Shown: positions 12,282-23,930, counted from the first letter of the stretch. The stretch: 64,000 bases of DNA from Owenia fusiformis (GCA_903813345.2 CAIIXF020000001.1:1240001-1304000); one strand, 5' to 3'. Numbers and translations: made by a program. Notes: generated by a model from the letters alone, not told the origin.

Positions 12282-12990
12282 GCTGTAAGTCAGATCCACA
12301 GTTGTAAGTAAGATTTCAAAGTCAAATACTAAGCTGTAATTAATTTACATTTAGCTGTAAGTCACATACTAAGCTGCAAGTCTTATGCTTAGCTGTAAGT
12401 CAGATACTAAGCTGTTCGTCAATTTAAGCTGTAAGTGATATGCCTAGCTGTAAGTTAAGTAATGATACTTAGCTGGATGTCACATACTAAGCTGCAAGTC
12501 TTATGCTTAGCTGTAAGTCAGATACTAAGCTGTTCGTCAATTTAAGCTGTAAGTGATATGCCTAGCTGTAAGTTAAGTAATGATACTTAGCTGGATGTTA
12601 CATACTAAGCTGCAAGTCTTATGCTTAGCTGTAAGTCAGATACTAAGCTGTTCGTCAATTTAAGCTGTAAGTGATATGCCTAGCTGTAAGTTAAGTAATG
12701 ATACTTAGCTGGATGTCACATACTAAGCTGCAAGTCTTATGCTTAGTTGTAATTCAGATACTAAGCTGTTCGTCAATTTAAGCTGTAAGTGATATGCCTA
12801 GCTGTAGGTTAAGTAATAGCTGGATGTCACAGACTAAGCTGCAAGTCTTATGCTTAGCTGTAAGTCAGATACTAAGCTGTTCGTCAATTTAAGCTGTAAG
12901 TGATATGCCTAGCTGTAGGTTTAGTAATAGCTGGATGTCACAGACTAAGCTGCAAGTCTTATGCTTAGCTGTAAGTAAGATATGTAGCTT
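12282..12990 (+). repeat. 118-bp minisatellite rich in GTAAGT
   Basis: GCTGCAAGTCTTATGCTTAG recurs at 12373, 12491, 12609, 12727, 12838 and 12949. The first three steps are 118 bp and the last two 111 bp, after loss of GATACTT. Each unit is built from shorter words of the form AGCTGTAAGT + 6-12 bases, so AGCTGTAAGT, with the consensus 5' splice-donor hexamer, recurs more than a dozen times. The array begins with less regular copies from about 12282. It lies 0.9 kb upstream of the TRIM coding exon. Confidence 0.85.
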
Positions 12991-13839
12991 TAAATCAAAT
13001 ATGTGTAAGTCAAACATGTCAAGAAAAATAACATTCATGTAAAAGTGCATGTATAATAGTTATAAATATGCTGAGCATATGTATGAGGTCCCAGATGAAC
13101 ATGTTAAATGTATACACAGTTAATAATAAGAATGCTGTCAAATTCAGGGTCAGTGCCGTTAAAGATAATCAATACTTCTCCTATGTGCTTTTAACAGTAC
13201 TGTTCAATATGTTATTGGCTTTTGAAGTAGTACAGCTGATAGATAAACATTGACTTAATGGTTCGATAAAATACAAAATTACATTGCAGCACATCACCTG
13301 TCAATTAAATGAATGTAAATCATATAAGGCATGAAAAAAGATAATCTAAAAAGAATGACATTATCCTGTCCTTAAGGGATATTGAATAAGATTAGGATTG
13401 ATAAGTCTATTATAGTCTACTAATTACATGTTAGCATGCAAACCCAAATTGTGATGATATAAGAAAGAGAATTCAGTTGTGAAATGTTTTCAATTGCTTT
13501 GCGACTTTCCAGTAACAGAAACAGTGGGCTGTATATGAGGGTTTGTTTGGGTCAGGAGTTGGGAAACTTTTCATTGCGTAAATATAACCATTTAAAGACC
13601 CTATGTGAGAATCTACAATTTCTAGTGTAAAGGTTGTCATTTTTTTTAGAATAACCCACTTGAGGAGAAAAAAGAAAAAACTGGGTTAAGGAAGTTTTAC
13701 TAAAAACTAAATGTAAAAAAATTGTTTAAGTCATAATCTGGACCTTAAATGTACACGTATAAGCACTTCTCAGCTGGATTTAATAGAATTATGTAATTGT
13801 TTTGTTCTAAGTACTGTAATATTAAAATCAATTTGTATT
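12991..13839. other. spacer / probable 5' intron of the TRIM gene
   Basis: AT-rich sequence with no supported exon. Because a 3' splice site precedes the TRIM coding exon, at least part of this stretch should be intron. The 5' exon and promoter were not found. Confidence 0.45.
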
Positions 13840-13853
13840 TTTTTCTGTTCCAG
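13836..13853 (+). promoter_or_regulatory. 3' splice site before the TRIM coding exon
   Basis: A pyrimidine tract (TTTTTTTCTGTTC) ends in CAG at 13851-13853, directly followed by GAGCTCTACATG. This makes the ATG at 13863 the likely start and leaves an upstream in-frame ATG at 13797 inside the intron. Confidence 0.7.
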
Positions 13854-13862
13854 GAGCTCTAC

Positions 13863-15929
13863 ATGTCAGTTGTGAACGTGGGTGGTAGTATGACGTCAAC
13901 TCTAGTCGAAACTGTGTCTATAAACTATGAGGACTTCAACGATAGTTTTCTCACTTGTGGGACGTGTCTGTGTATGTACGACAACCAAGAGCATACTCCC
14001 AAGCTGCTTCCCTGCTCTCACACTGTCTGCAAGAATTGTTTGTTTAGGATCTGTGAAGCCCAGACATTAGATACAGGAACATTTAGGTGCCCAATATGTC
14101 GTGAGACAATCCCAATTCCTCGCGGAGGAGTTGGATCGTTCCCACCAAGTTTTATTGTGAATCAGCTACTCGATCTCATGGCTAGTCAACGACGGGATGT
14201 TATCCCGAAGTGTTCTGTGCATAACGAACAGGAACTATTATTTTGTGAGACTTGCGATAAAGTATTCTGTAATGTATGCTCTGGTGGTGAGCATAATGGA
14301 CGTGGTGCTAGCGAGCACACTGTCATCCCGTTTTCTATTGCCATCAAGCGCATGTCTGAAATCCTCCTCTATAAAGCCAGCCTCTGTATCAAAAACCTCA
14401 ACAGTGCCAGTGATAATGTGAATGATGAACTACGCAAACTTGAATACAACGTCGAAAAAACCCTAGACACAGCAAACCGATCATTCGAAGAACTCATCTC
14501 GATGATGCAGAACAGACGTCACGATGTTCTCCAACGTATACGTAAAGTTCGCGATGAAAAACGTAAGGGATTGATGGAACAGTTAAACATGATTCAAGCA
14601 GAGAAAACTAAAGTGCAGAGTGAGTGCAATGGACTTCAGTACCAAGTAGAGGTTCGCAATATTACAAAGAAGATAAGTGATCTCAATGAGAAACTGGACA
14701 GCACTAGTACATTAGGTGAACCACGTGAAAATGCATTCATAAAATATGAGTACAAGCACAACACAGCATTGAAGGATATCGTCAAGGGTTTAGGTCAGTA
14801 CGGTCGTATCAAAATCAGCACAACTTTCCCTGCCCTGAGTACTGCTAAGGTTGGGAAGTCTGTGACACATATCAAGAACACTGTGCTCGTTAACACAGTC
14901 GACCTCCATGGCAGTCCTCGCACAACGGGAGGAGACCCAGTTGTGTCAATTCTGAAAACCGAACAAGGCCAGAATGTAGAGACTAAGATAAAAGATAACG
15001 AAGATGGCACATATGCAATCACATTCACAACTACAACCGCAGGCCGGCATAAGTTAGTTGTGAGCATATTTGATAGGCCAATTAAGGAAAGCCCATTCCT
15101 GATAGAGTCAAGCACCCATAATAACCCAGTGTTGAAGTATGGGACCCGGGGCTCTGGGAGCTGCCACTTCACTCAACCAGTTGGAGTCTGCGTTGATAAA
15201 GAGAACAACATCTACGTGCTGGACACTGGTAATAGTCGTATCAAAGTCCTTAAGGAAGATGGCACCCTTATAGGCCACGTCAACAGTGTAGGCTTACAAA
15301 ACCAAAGTGGGACGGGAATTGCTATGACTCCCAGGGATACCATAGTCGTTGTCAACTGGCGCACAAAGTTTATAACAGAGATGAATTTAGATGGAGAAAT
15401 GGTGAACAAGTTCACATCGCCAGAACTGGTTGAACCAATAGATGTCGCTGTGAACAGTGCTGGGGAGATAATCATTGCAGACAATGGTGCTGGTCGTTTG
15501 TTCATGTTTGATAGTGAAGGGAGAATGATTAACAAGATAGCAAGCAAGGGAGATAAACAAGGACAGCTTAAATTGATCACTTCAGTCACGATTGGCAAAC
15601 ACGATGAAATCTTAGTCACCGATCATCGAATTCAGATCTTCAACAAAACAGGAAAATTCCTCCAAGAAATAGTCAATGAGAGTAAAACCAAAGTCAAGGG
15701 CCAATATGGGGGAGTTACTGTAGATTCAAGCGGCTATATCCTTGCAACGCAGTCGGAAAAGGGTAAAAGTGTAATCCAGGTTTTTTCACCCAATAGGAAG
15801 TTGTTGTTTGCAATAGACAGTATAGATGATAAGCTGCGTCGTCCTAGTGGACTAGCTTGCACCAGTGACCACCATGTAGTCGTGGTTGATCTAGGCAATG
15901 ATTGTATAAAGAAATTCAGATATCGTTAG
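13863..15929 (+). CDS. TRIM-NHL protein (RING, B-box 2, coiled coil, filamin, NHL), TRIM2/3-like
   Basis: A 688-residue protein in one coding exon. RING at residues about 32-79 with C-x2-C, LPCSH, C-x2-C and CPIC, spaced as C3HC4. One B-box 2 at about 117-152 (C-x2-H, C-x2-C, C-x2-C, two His). Coiled coil at about 165-285, rich in Lys/Glu/Leu. Filamin/ABP280-like Ig domain at about 330-415 (DNEDGTYAITF). Then six NHL-type blades at about 420-688 (QPVGVCVDKENNIYVLDTGN and later repeats), probably forming a beta-propeller. This is the class-VII TRIM order of TRIM2, TRIM3 and TRIM71; a single B-box fits TRIM2/3 best. Known members are RING E3 ubiquitin ligases or RNA-binding regulators; the substrate here is unknown. 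The start at 13863 follows a 3' splice site at 13853. No break is seen. Invertebrates carry lineage-specific TRIM2/3-like copies, so one-to-one orthology is not claimed. Confidence 0.93.
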   Translation: MSVVNVGGSMTSTLVETVSINYEDFNDSFLTCGTCLCMYDNQEHTPKLLPCSHTVCKNCLFRICEAQTLDTGTFRCPICRETIPIPRGGVGSFPPSFIVNQLLDLMASQRRDVIPKCSVHNEQELLFCETCDKVFCNVCSGGEHNGRGASEHTVIPFSIAIKRMSEILLYKASLCIKNLNSASDNVNDELRKLEYNVEKTLDTANRSFEELISMMQNRRHDVLQRIRKVRDEKRKGLMEQLNMIQAEKTKVQSECNGLQYQVEVRNITKKISDLNEKLDSTSTLGEPRENAFIKYEYKHNTALKDIVKGLGQYGRIKISTTFPALSTAKVGKSVTHIKNTVLVNTVDLHGSPRTTGGDPVVSILKTEQGQNVETKIKDNEDGTYAITFTTTTAGRHKLVVSIFDRPIKESPFLIESSTHNNPVLKYGTRGSGSCHFTQPVGVCVDKENNIYVLDTGNSRIKVLKEDGTLIGHVNSVGLQNQSGTGIAMTPRDTIVVVNWRTKFITEMNLDGEMVNKFTSPELVEPIDVAVNSAGEIIIADNGAGRLFMFDSEGRMINKIASKGDKQGQLKLITSVTIGKHDEILVTDHRIQIFNKTGKFLQEIVNESKTKVKGQYGGVTVDSSGYILATQSEKGKSVIQVFSPNRKLLFAIDSIDDKLRRPSGLACTSDHHVVVVDLGNDCIKKFRYR

Positions 15930-16123
15930 TTAGTCTTTAAGATTGACATATAAGACACAGCCCTTGAAATCTGGACCTGGCTTATTAACAACTGCTTTAT
16001 TAAAAGCCTTACAGTTTAGATTTAGAAATTGATGATATAACAAAGGGATTTTTATTTACATCAATTTTGAAGCATGAAAGTTGAATATAATTCTTGGACT
16101 GTTACCAAAATACTGTTGATTCA

Positions 16124-16129
16124 AATAAA
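16124..16129 (+). terminator. candidate polyadenylation signal of the TRIM gene
   Basis: AATAAA lies 195 nt after the TRIM stop codon, giving a plausible short 3' UTR. The hexamer is common in AT-rich DNA, so this is only a candidate. Confidence 0.35.
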
Positions 16130-16182
16130 TGTGAACATTTGCAAGGAGATGCATATAGACTGTAGTCATCCATGATCATAAT

Positions 16183-16398
16183 ACACCATTCAATGGTTTA
16201 TATGAGACCCCCTCCCCCTATCTACGCGGGAAGAGAGTCAGATTTTCCCTCTGAGAGCAATAATAGCTGGTCAAAATTCAAAAATCCTGCTTCTGAGATG
16301 AGGTATTAAGTCAAAATCCCACCCTTGGGACAATGCTGTGTGTCAAATTCCTGAAGCTGCTCACATAGGGGGGTCTCACGTAAACCTTTGAATGGTGC
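16183..16398. mobile_element. 215-bp MITE with inverted ends of about 30 bp
   Basis: CACCATTCAATGGTTTA..GAGACCCCC at the left (from 16184) is the imperfect reverse complement of the right end (GGGGGGTCTCACGTAAACC then TTTGAATGGTG, ending at 16397). No coding capacity and no clear target duplication. Confidence 0.65.
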
Positions 16399-19300
16399 AT
16401 AAGTTGATGATTTTCCCAGCATTAAAGAATATGATCTCTCTGCACCTTCTTGGGATTCTGAAATTAGAGTTACATCTTAAACTCATTAGCACCTCCTTGA
16501 AAATGAGAAAAAACATGAAAAATGGGCATGTTTTGACAGATTTTGAAAATTTTGCATCTACCTGTGGAAAAATCCAAGGGAGAAGTCTGTGTATAATATA
16601 GTAATATAAAAGTAACAGTAGTATATACTGTAGAATTTATGTATATGCTTTGGAAATGACTCGGTGTATGCCTAACCATGGTGTCAACAAGGTTTAAATC
16701 ACATACATTGTTGGATATAAGTTTTACACCAGTCTTCTTACTCTCATACTTCTAGCCATCTGGAGATAGGTGTGTGCTCTTTGGAGGAGTTGGGGGTTTA
16801 GTAGGCCTTGATTTAAGACTGTTCAGTATCCTAAATGTGGGTGTGTTTTGGGAAGAGGGTTTTTAGAAGGGGGATGTAATGAGTTTTGAAGTTCAATTTT
16901 TCATATTAGAATATTGTTTTATTTTTGAAATATGATTATAAACATATATAGTTTACAATGACATGGGGTGCCTAGTGTTGAGAAATAAAAAATGCTGATG
17001 GATCTCCATCACATAATATTCAGACCCCTTGACCAATAAGTGTTGACATCATGTTAAATCCTTACCTCAGTCTACCTTCATGCATTATTCCTATGTACAT
17101 TTGGTTGAAATATATCAAGAGGGTGGGGGGGGGGGTCTGGCTGTTCATAGAAATGTTATTCCTGACTGAAATGAAATGATTGTACATGTGTACAGCGTAC
17201 ATTAATACCTCAATATAAAATTGACGTTGCAGATCTTGGGATATTATTTATTATTATCAGGATCTCTGGTAGTATGTATATTTTACCTGAAGAATCTCTT
17301 AAAAACAATTATTCAAGTTTGTTTCAGGTTTTTGTAAAATTTCTTGATCATTTTAAAGACTTTGCTTCAGGTAGACCTGCAGGTCAAAGTATTTTGGCAT
17401 TTCAATAGCTCTATTCATACAGAATGTCAAAAAGGAGGAAGATAAGACATGTAAGATATAAAGATGTATTTTGAAACAGTAGAAGAGTTATATGGGGTGA
17501 ACTAAGGGGCTAAGCTTGTAATAATATTATGCTTCATATTCCTATCACAGTTATGGGAAATGGGTTATGGTGTCATGGGGACCCTCAGAGTAGTACAGAC
17601 CTCATCAACTACAATGAGATTGAGCAGATACCATTGTCATAAGTTGCCACGGGTTCATGGTCAAAGATTATCTCACCCACATCAGCGCCCTCTGGGTCAG
17701 GAGCATGAGAAGTTGGCAAAAACTATCATTGTCTCTGATGTGTTTGCCACATGAGTGCACAACTCCTGTCCGTATTATTAATTATTAATGGGGTAAGAAT
17801 CTTTTAATCATCTTTTCTTGAATAGCAAATAGATACTGAGAGATCCACTCCAATCTTTATCTGGTGGATTTAGAGCGTTAAAATTAAATCATGATTAAGT
17901 TCATTGTTAGATGAATTATCTGAAGGGTCTTGATTCTCCATGTATACATGAGGTAACATAGTACACATATTCAGATAAGTTGTCGAAGTATTTTCACCTG
18001 ATCCTTCCTTCATTGGTCACATTACTCAACTTTCAAGCTACCGTATTTACAAGAGGTGACAAAAAAGTGTAAAATTTGCCCAATTCTTTTTGATCACCCG
18101 TTGTTTATTATATCATGGCATATTAGGCCTTTGCATACTCTAGTCAAAACCAGCTTTACTTCAGTATATCTAATTCAACACAAATGTAAATAGATACACT
18201 AAGGGCTGGGATATTTGCGCTAAAGGATGATGATATCTACATTAAGGGGTGGGGTCAAACTGTCGATGTCATTTTGCAATTGTGCATTCTCTCTGGAAAG
18301 CCACATCAATGTTTTGATGATATGCATCAAAACTACAGCTACAATCAATCTTGTCCTGGTATAAGACATGCTAGATCATCTGCTTCAACTTTGGATTCTT
18401 GAAATGCAACATAACACACATAACAGACTAGAAACTTACTATGCTAGTATATATTACTGTAGCATACCTGTCTGCCTGCCTGCTTGGAGTTTCAAGATTC
18501 AAAATAGTTATTAGTTTCAATAACAATTAAATTAAAGCAAGTAATTACTTTGACTCTAGTAGCATTGACATATTAAGGCATTAAGTTGGGCAGAGAAGAA
18601 TACATTCTGTGTCTGTGTGAAGACTTACATGGTGCCTCTTCCCCTCTCTAAATATATATGTCGCCAGTATCTATCTTCCTAGGCTGTATATAGAGACATA
18701 GTAGAGGCATTTGGCACAGGGGCTTGGTGCAGAACTACCTTAATAAGACTAATAAGTCTTATGATATAAAGGGTCAGTTGTGACATGTAGTTTAACAAAC
18801 TTGTTGAGATATATGAATCATGTCAGTTAAATTCCATATTGCATCAAATCTATATAAATGTCCATTTTGATGTACATATTGATCAGCATCAAAACCTATT
18901 TGCCAATACTCAAACGCCATATTATATTGTTTCAACAATATACGCTGAATGTAACCAGGCTTTGCTTTAACATCTCAGCCAAAGGAACCAAACTAATCAT
19001 ATTCCTAATGTTCTATAGTTTATTTAAAGGATATTAAATCCTCGTCACCTGAAATATTGTGTAGAACAAAGTGTAAATACTAGGGGAAAGTTTGAATTTT
19101 ATTTAAAACATGTACCAAAGCCTAGTTAGGCAAATATATCAAGTATTTATTAAATCAAATTGAGCTTTGTCTATTTTCCCTTTTTGAGGCCAGTAGTTTA
19201 TGATCAGCTATAATTAAGCATTTATACCCCAAGTTTTGTGATTTGTTCTTCAAGTGTATATATTGGGGTTTTTCTTTCCATCCAGCCATATAACAGGCCT

Positions 19301-19775
19301 TTGAGTCATGTAATAGAATAAAACTTTCGTACAGTATACACAAACATGTAAGGTATTTAGATATTCAGAATATCTTGACTTGAAAACATTTGATTGTCAA
19401 ATTATTTATTTTTATTGTATGATTTGTGAACATATTAGTAAAAGGTTACATCAGATAAATGATTGAAATGTTGATTTTGGTTATTATGTTTTTATTATCC
19501 CAACAAATATTATTTGAGAGGGATATCATGGATTCAAATTACATAATGAAGCTTAACACGTTAAAACCATCCATAAGCTACTCTAATTCTGAAAAATATG
19601 TAATCAATTTTCAGATTTTATGCCAATTGAATATTTTGCTTTCCAATCCCTGTAAATAGATATGAACGGTAAAACCTGTGAAAGTGGAACACCTTAGTAA
19701 CTACAAAATGGTGTCCACATGGAAAGTGTACAACTTCACAGGGTTAACTGTTCATACCTATTGGAAAGCAAACTA
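16399..19775. other. non-coding stretch with one possible exon relic
   Basis: AT-rich intergenic DNA with a poly-G run near 17125-17137. A patch of higher GC at about 17540-17760 has a possible 3' splice site (TATCACAG, ending at 17550) and codon-like sequence (NYNEIEQIPLS then stop in one frame; a 64-codon frame in another), but no family is recognised. The remainder shows nothing I can name. Confidence 0.45.
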
Positions 19776-20515
19776 TTTCTTATATTTTACTTTAATATTA
19801 TGTGCATATAGAAGCAATATTATGCTCTTCATGCAGGCCCGTAGCCAGGATTTGCCAAGGGGGTTCACTTTTTGAAAAATTCCAGGGGGTTCACTTGTGA
19901 CAATTTTGGTCCAAAAATGGCCAAAATCAGAATGAAACTGCATGATTTTGGCCAGGGGGGTTTGCTACGGACCTGTATGAACAATGGCTCCCTTCACATT
20001 ACCCACTTCCAGAAAGTTGATAAAACTTGCATTGAATCTAAGCATATTATTTGTTGGGATATACCGAGTGCCACCCTGCTGCTCTTAATTGCTGTTTTGT
20101 CATTAGTGATGTACATTGTACTCCTATATTATATTAATTTATGATGCATGCTGTTCTTCAGATTCTTAGTGCAGAATAGTTTGGCAAAGCTAAATAAATA
20201 TAAGATCTATATCACCTTACTCAGATGTGTTTGTTTGAATTTGTTCATTTTAGATTTAAAATCAATTTAAAAAAGTAAATGAAAATTGACAATCAATGCT
20301 TCCCATAGGGTAATCACGTTCTACATACATCCAGGATTCAGAAGATATATTAACGTAAAACTTTCTTAACTTGATAAATAAATGTAATATCTATATTCAT
20401 CATGTTCGAAAATCAAAATATTCAGGATTCAGGAACGCTATAAGCAGTGGAGTGCGTCCTGTGAATGAGGAGAGGGGGGTCTAAAATGGTCACAATTATT
20501 ACATTGGGTTAAACT
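19776..20515. repeat. segmental duplication, copy A
   Basis: Matches copy B (21598-23620) in order and orientation. Shared blocks include TATATAGAAGC, TCTAAGCATATTATTTGTTG, CCCTGCTGCTCT, AAAATTGACAATCAATG, AGGATTCAGAAGA and GCGTCCTGTG. Copy A carries an element at 19834-19975 that copy B lacks, and it lacks the two large insertions of copy B. It is the downstream flank of the zinc-finger pseudogene at 21170-21597, as copy B is of the gene at 23931-25185. Confidence 0.75.
19834..19975. mobile_element. 142-bp MITE with CAGGCCCGTAGC ends
   Basis: The left end CAGGCCCGTAGCCAGGATT is imperfectly inverted at the right (GCTACGGACCTG). G-rich runs follow each end. The duplicated copy B has the uninterrupted site (GCTCTTTATGATAATGTC near 21646), which supports insertion at ATG. 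Similar end words occur near 29250-29300 and 34735. Confidence 0.65.
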
Positions 20516-20544
20516 CTTGACATTTTACATAAATTGTACAAATA

Positions 20545-21169
20545 CAGTGCGTATCAAAAAATACGCAACAGATTGTTATCTCGGAAAAGCACAAAACCAG
20601 TGATAAGCATTGCTTTCTTTCATTGCACCATAAAGATATGTGTCTTGATATTTGGTCATGGTTGGGAGAGTAATCATTCCATTTGCAAAGTGGGCCAGAA
20701 TTAGCTTCGGGCCAAGTTATAAATATTGCAAAAGTCAGTGTCCGGAGCCCGATGCAATATTGGAAGAAAACATAAAACCAATGCTATTGCATCCTTTTCA
20801 TTCCATGTGCCAAAAAGCCAAACTACTCCTCTTTGCAATGGAATATCATTCATTCACAGGGAGTCATGGCTGGCCGAATAATCATTAATTTTGCAAAGTG
20901 GGGCAAAATTCAGCTCGGACCCAAGTTTTAAACATTGCAAAAGTCAGTACAAGGGGCATAGGGGCTATTGGAAGAAGGCGTGACAGGTGTGGCATAGACA
21001 GTAAAGTGTTCATACTCATACTACTCTTGCAAGAATACATCCATCAGATCATTTGCAGACCTAGTTTTGTGAATCATCATCCTAAAAGTGGCTTGTAATG
21101 TACCTTACAAAGCCGCTAATGTATTTGTTTATTGTAATAATTTGAAATAAAGAAATACAATATAAAAAA
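20545..21169. mobile_element. composite of decayed mobile sequences
   Basis: Begins after TA with CAGTGCGTATCAAAAAATAC, a Tc1/mariner-like end, though no matching right end is seen. A 208-bp direct duplication follows (from 20655 and from 20863; shared GCAAAGTGGG, TTGCAAAAGTCAGT). The right part ends with AATAAA (21146-21151) and a short A-run, like the 3' end of a retrotransposed transcript. Absent between the equivalent parts of copy B and the gene at 23931. Family unclear. Confidence 0.4.
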
Positions 21170-21597
21170 ATGTTTTAGAAAAAACATAACATTTGAATTC
21201 TATAATGTCTGACATGATTAGACTTTAGTGCAAATATTTAAGAACAAACATCACATTTGAAGATCTTTCCGCCAGTATGAGCTCTACAATGTCTGACGGT
21301 TTTGATCAGACTTCTGTGCAAATGTTTTCGACCAAACATCACACTTGACTTCATTTTCTCCAGTATGAATTCTATAGCGTCTGTTCAGATCAGACTTTTG
21401 GCAAATGTTTTTGAACAAACATCACATTTGAAGTTGTTTTCTCCAGTATGGGATTTGTAATGTAAATAAAGATTAGACTTTCAGACAAATGTTTGAGAAC
21501 AGACTTCGCATTTGAAGTTCATTTCACCAGTATGAATTATATAATGCCCGGTAAGATGAGCCTTTCTTGAAAATGTTTTAGAACAAATATTAGAGCA
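21170..21597 (-). pseudogene. C2H2 zinc-finger pseudogene
   Basis: Read on the minus strand this is a run of about five degraded C2H2 fingers with the same 84-bp period and wording as the neighbouring genes (AAATGTGATGTTTG, CATACTGGAGAAAA). Several frame changes and lost zinc ligands break it, and only the finger region remains. The downstream flank (copy A) matches the flank of the gene at 23931-25185, so it is a duplicated, decayed paralogue of that gene. Confidence 0.8.
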
Positions 21598-21811
21598 AAG
21601 TATTTCCTATATTTTACATTGTGTATATAGAAGCATGATTATGCTCTTTATGATAATGTCTACCTTCACGTTATCCATTTTCATTTGACAAAACCTGCAG
21701 AGTGAATGAATCTAAGCATATTATTTGTTGAGATATGCTGCCCTGCTGCTCTCAAATCACTGTTTTTGTCATTTTGGCATGCAGTGACCTTCATTGTATT
21801 ATAAAAGTGCC

Positions 21812-22394
21812 TTACCCTACTATTACACCAAATTAATTCTCACTACGTTCTCGAAAACGGGCTTAAACTGTGTACGAACGGATTTGACGTACTAAGAACC
21901 CACTGAGAACCGTTTGGAATCTGTTTACAAACTTCATGAAACTACTAGAACGAGTAGGTCCTCCAGAACTTAGAGCATGCTCAAAATTTCTGGTGATCGT
22001 CAAAACATTGCCGAATCGGTTTTAAACTGTGTGAGAACTGAATGAACGTAGCTACAACGTTCTCCGGTCTGTTTACGAACTTCATGGACTTTCCCGGACG
22101 GGGAATGTGATTTAGAATTTTGAATCGATTCAAAATCGATGGCGACCATAACGTTCTGTAATCAGGTCATGATGACCTTCTAGACTAAGGGACGCGTTAT
22201 ACGACGTTGCACACCGACGTGGTGCGACCTGAACGCACTGCGAATGAGATGGACGTATTGAAGACTGTTTATGAACGAAGTAGCTAATTATTTTAGGCAT
22301 ATTTCCCGACCACAGCCAGATTGAGCCCGTTTTTCGACGTTTTCGTAGGACTGGCAAGAACGGGTAAGAAATAGTTTGGTGTGATAGGGGGGTA
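21812..22394. mobile_element. 583-bp TIR element inside copy B
   Basis: The ends TTACCCTACTATTACACCAAA and (reverse complement of the right end) TTACCCCCCTATCACACCAAA are imperfect inverted repeats; an inner pair around AAACGGGCT is also inverted. GC-richer than the flanks. Copy A lacks the insertion. No transposase frame. Confidence 0.65.
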
Positions 22395-22592
22395 AACAAA
22401 AGAATTTTCAGCCAATTGTCAAATACGTTAAAAAGTCCCATCAGCTACCACTGGCGGATCCAGAAGCTACATGTAACAAGGCGGGGCAAATTTCAATTCA
22501 GAAAAAATATTTCTTGGGCCCCAAAATCCAAAAATTGGGCCCTATAAGTTAAGGAATATAACAGATTAACCCGGAAAAGCTAAGTAAATATA

Positions 22593-23210
22593 TAGAGGAT
22601 ATCCTATGATTTTTGAGGGATACCATTTTTATCCATGAGAGGATATCGCTCATCTCCACGAGTGAGTGCAGCGAATGAGTGGAGATCGGCGATATCCAAG
22701 AGTGGGTAAAAATGTTAGCCGAGAAAATCATAGAATATCATATTTATCCGATGGTCGCTATTTTTTATGGACTTTAAATAATTTGACCTAAAGTTGTTGT
22801 TTTCTAATTCTATTCTATTTTTTTTTTACTTTGACCTTATTTTTATAAAATGATTGCATGAAAAAATGTAACTCATTTTTACTGAGCATAACCTTGGAAC
22901 TTTTCAAATTTTTCCAAATATTTTTTTCAATTTGTTTCCAATTTTTTTTATTCCTATAATTTTATTTTCAAATTTTTTTCAGATTAATTTTCAATTTTTT
23001 TTTTCAATTTTTTCAAAACTTTTTTTTCAATTTTTTTTCAAAAATTCAAAATTTTCAAATATTTTTTTCCAAAATGTTTTTTAAAATAGTATCCGACCGA
23101 TTGGATATCACGTCATATGGATCGGATACGATTTTAGTGGCGTATACGAAAATTATCTTGTGTTGGTATCCCCATATATACGTATTTAGTGTACATCGGA
23201 TAAATGATCT
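22593..23210. mobile_element. palindromic insertion inside copy B
   Basis: Copy A reads AAGCTAAATAAATATAAGATC straight through, whereas copy B is split after AAGCTAAGTAAATAT and resumes at AAATGATCTTATATAG. The insert holds inverted words (GGATATCCTATGATTTT against AAAATCATAGAATATC; TTTATCCGATGG against CATCGGATAAA) and a long T-rich tract (22890-23060). Boundaries are approximate. Confidence 0.6.
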
Positions 23211-23620
23211 TATATAGCACTCACTCAGATATGTTTGTTAGAATTAGAATTTGTTCATTTTAAAGGTTCCAAAACATTTTTACTGTTACATTCATTGCTA
23301 TCCTGCACCTTTCTCTCTGTCCTGCAATACATGGCCATTTCCTGGTTGAAAATGGTGTGTCTACGAAAATAGTAAATAAAAATTGACAATCAATGTTGCC
23401 CCATAGCGTACCCAGTTTCCGCATTCTGCATACTTCTAGGATTCAGAAGAGCTATTACCATAAATCTTTCTTAAATTGATTAATAAATGTAATGCCTCAT
23501 GATGTTCGTCATATTCAAAATCAAAATTTTCAAGTGTGATGCGTCCTGTGGATGGGGGGAGCTAAGATTTTCACAATCATTACAGAGTTACACAATTTGT
23601 ATATCTATTGTAAATAAATA

Positions 23621-23930
23621 AATGTATTTGTAAGAATTATCTCTGAGTACAAACCCATGAGTGCTGGGATGAAAAAGGAAACATGTCCCTATTTACTGTA
23701 TCGTATAAGTAAATTAAGACTATGAGGACGTTACTGGACGTTACTGGACACTAAATCAATTTGACTAAAAAAGAAAAGAATATGGCAACCATTTTAAAAA
23801 GAACTGGAAGTAAAGAACAAATAATGACAGTTATCTCATGGCCACGATATTGTATTGTACGATTATGATTGATTGGAATTCGAATATGCTACATCATGCC
23901 TAGCTACCTTCTACTGCAGCTATGAGTAAT
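23621..23930. other. 3' flank of the first zinc-finger gene
   Basis: AT-rich DNA with a GGACGTTACTGGACGTTACTGGAC duplication at about 23728-23753. No further feature is seen. Confidence 0.5.

Larger units (their letters stand above)
21598..23620. repeat. segmental duplication, copy B
   Basis: Paralogous to 19776-20515 but longer, because two insertions (21812-22394 and about 22593-23210) interrupt the matching blocks. Flank of the zinc-finger gene at 23931-25185. No coding exon seen. Confidence 0.75.

Noticed and set aside
12282-12990. CRISPR-like array
   Set aside because: Units of 118 bp are continuous tandem repeats without unique spacers, in eukaryotic DNA.
14197-15619. Overlapping frames within the TRIM gene (both strands)
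   Set aside because: Shadows of the long TRIM frame, with no independent domain.
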